In this document: in pieces, positions 7,013 to 7,583 of the stretch
Layout: each line of letters begins with the position of its first letter
Numbering within the stretch: position 1 is the first letter of the stretch
DNA from: JBDSLU01 sp039916225
GTDB lineage: Bacteria; Acidobacteriota; Vicinamibacteria; Vicinamibacterales; Vicinamibacteraceae
Reading direction: 5' to 3'
Assembly (NCBI GenBank): GCA_039916225.1
Contig: JBDSLU010000481.1
Span: 1-7,583, forward strand
DNA: 7,583 nt
Made by a program: the position numbers and the translations under genes
The notes under the pieces: generated by a model
Database searches by the model: none
The model's input: the letters and a program-made list of their open reading frames with translations, nothing else
What the model was told of the DNA's origin: nothing

Positions 7013-7043
7013 CTCCGCAGGGGCAGACTCCGTCTGCGGAGTC
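7013..7043 (+). other. Two overlapping, mutually exclusive hairpins after the permease gene
   Basis: CTCCGCAG (7013-7020) can pair with CTGCGGAG (7034-7041), giving an 8-bp stem with a 13-nt loop. Alternatively GACTCCG (7026-7032) pairs with CGGAGTC (7037-7043), a perfect 7-bp GC-rich stem with a 4-nt loop. The two share the segment CGGAG and cannot form together. They lie 18-48 nt after the permease stop. No run of U follows, so a canonical intrinsic terminator is not supported. The structure could still stabilise the 3' end of the padR-permease mRNA or assist factor-dependent termination. Confidence 0.4.
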
Positions 7044-7069
7044 CGGCCGAATCGGCTAAGCTCGTCACC

Positions 7070-7075
7070 AGGAGA
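7070..7075 (+). promoter_or_regulatory. Ribosome binding site of the EthD-family gene
   Basis: AGGAGA lies 9 nt before ATG 7085 and decides the start: the in-frame TTG at 7079 is too close to it, and the ATG at 7075 overlaps it and is out of frame. This is the clearest Shine-Dalgarno among the plus-strand genes of the window, in contrast to padR, which has none. Confidence 0.75.
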
Positions 7076-7084
7076 TGATTGACG

Positions 7085-7477
7085 ATGCTGAACAGACGTG
7101 ATTTCGTTTCGGGCGCAGCGATGAGTGTCGGCGTGATGACGGCCTTGTCGTCCGAGATGGTGCAGGCGGCACCAGAACCGACGATGAGCCTGAACGTGAT
7201 TTATCCGAACCGTGAGGGTGCGCGGTTCGACGCCAGCTACTATCGGTCCAGCCACATCCCGCTGGCGATGAAGGTGATGAAAGCCGCCAGCGTCACCCTG
7301 ATCGAGGGTCTTCCCATGGGGACAACTGCCCCGCCCTTTGCGATGATTTGCCACTTCGAATTCGCCTCGGCCGAAGCCCTGAAGGCGGCTGTGGCCGATC
7401 CCGGGATGGCCGAGGTCCGGGCCGATATCGCCAAGTTCACCGACATCACGCCGACGATCATGCTGGGCAAGTCGTAG
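7085..7477 (+). CDS. EthD-family protein with a twin-arginine (Tat) signal peptide
   Basis: 130 aa. Residues 1-28 look like a Tat signal: NRRDFV (3-8) with the twin arginines at 4-5, a weakly hydrophobic stretch (9-22), and a probable cleavage after VQA (26-28). The mature part of about 100 aa is an EthD-type dimeric alpha-beta barrel: SLNVIYPNREGARFDASYYRSSHIPLAMKV (35-64), the family opening with its histidine at 57; then FAMICHFEFASAEALKAAVADPGMAEVRADIAKFTDITPTIMLG (85-128). EthD was first described as an accessory factor for degradation of ethyl tert-butyl ether. Relatives are small cytosolic proteins, loosely annotated 'EthD family reductase', and no enzymatic activity is assured. Export to the periplasm by Tat would be unusual for this fold; Tat substrates are usually folded before export. 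It precedes a probable 2-keto-4-pentenoate hydratase-like gene by 27 nt, so the two may be co-transcribed. Confidence 0.85.
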   Translation: MLNRRDFVSGAAMSVGVMTALSSEMVQAAPEPTMSLNVIYPNREGARFDASYYRSSHIPLAMKVMKAASVTLIEGLPMGTTAPPFAMICHFEFASAEALKAAVADPGMAEVRADIAKFTDITPTIMLGKS

Positions 7478-7504
7478 GCTCACTGAGGCCTGCTGATCCG
7501 CGTC

Positions 7505-7583
7505 GTGACATCCGCAGCAGACATCATCTGGGAGCACTGGCGCGACGGCCGGCGGATGGCGGCGCTGCCTGAACCCGTTCGGC
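7505..7583 (+). CDS. Probable 2-keto-4-pentenoate hydratase / fumarylacetoacetate hydrolase-family enzyme, 5' end only
   Basis: From GTG 7505 the frame stays open to the right edge (26 complete codons). The residues TSAADIIWEHWRDGRRMAAL followed by PEPVR resemble the N-terminal helix of MhpD-like 2-keto-4-pentenoate hydratases, which typically read AA-x-x-L/I-W-x-HW-x-x-G-x-x-x-x-ALP. Family members are cytosolic, metal-dependent enzymes that hydrate 2-hydroxypenta-2,4-dienoates in aromatic meta-cleavage pathways, or carry out related chemistry; the active-site residues lie outside the window. An in-frame TGA at 7484 limits the start to codons after it; GTG 7505 is preferred, with only a weak GAGG 16 nt upstream. 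The call rests on a short stretch and could change with more sequence. Confidence 0.5.
   Translation, partial: MTSAADIIWEHWRDGRRMAALPEPVR

Noticed and set aside
6494..7537. A 347-codon minus-strand open frame across the permease end and the EthD gene
   Set aside because: It is antisense to two supported genes and to a clear ribosome site, with no domain and shadow-like composition.

Overview
The window is GC-rich (roughly two-thirds G+C by eye) bacterial chromosomal DNA. The best taxonomic clue is a PadR-type regulator that overlaps a large two-module FtsX/MacB-like permease with no ABC ATPase beside it. That pairing is typical of the ADOP (acidobacterial duplicated orphan permease) families, so an Acidobacteriota member is likely, perhaps a high-GC Vicinamibacteria-type lineage. 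This placement is inferred from gene content, not from a marker gene. No tRNA, rRNA, CRISPR array, insertion sequence or phage gene was seen.

Left part (1-3899). The 3' end of a dihydrofolate reductase/RibD-C-type gene reads in from the left edge on the plus strand. It converges on three minus-strand genes with only 6 bp between the facing stop codons. In their own reading order these are: a short gene of the 'biopolymer transporter Tol-like'/DUF3253 type, broken by a frameshift; a YihY/BrkB-family membrane protein; and an AI-2E-family (PerM-like) membrane protein. The last carries an unusual soluble C-terminal half that looks like a cobalamin-binding cap plus Rossmann module without the cobalamin-ligating histidine.

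Right part (3900-7583). An AT-rich divergent intergenic region holds a near-consensus sigma-70 promoter. It overlaps a 25-bp inverted repeat and sits so close to the padR start that the mRNA should be nearly leaderless. padR overlaps the ADOP permease gene by 4 bp (GTGA), so the two form a translationally coupled pair. The repeat is the natural candidate for a PadR autoregulatory operator. After an intergenic stretch with two mutually exclusive hairpins comes a small EthD-family protein with a Tat-type signal peptide. The right edge cuts off the start of what looks like a 2-keto-4-pentenoate hydratase/fumarylacetoacetate hydrolase-family enzyme.

Functionally the window is mostly envelope proteins (AI-2E, YihY, ADOP), one local regulator, and the start of a possible small catabolic gene group at the right. 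The items most worth a second look are the AI-2E fusion, the promoter-operator of the PadR/ADOP pair, and the frameshifted gene that is now open in frame with yihY.
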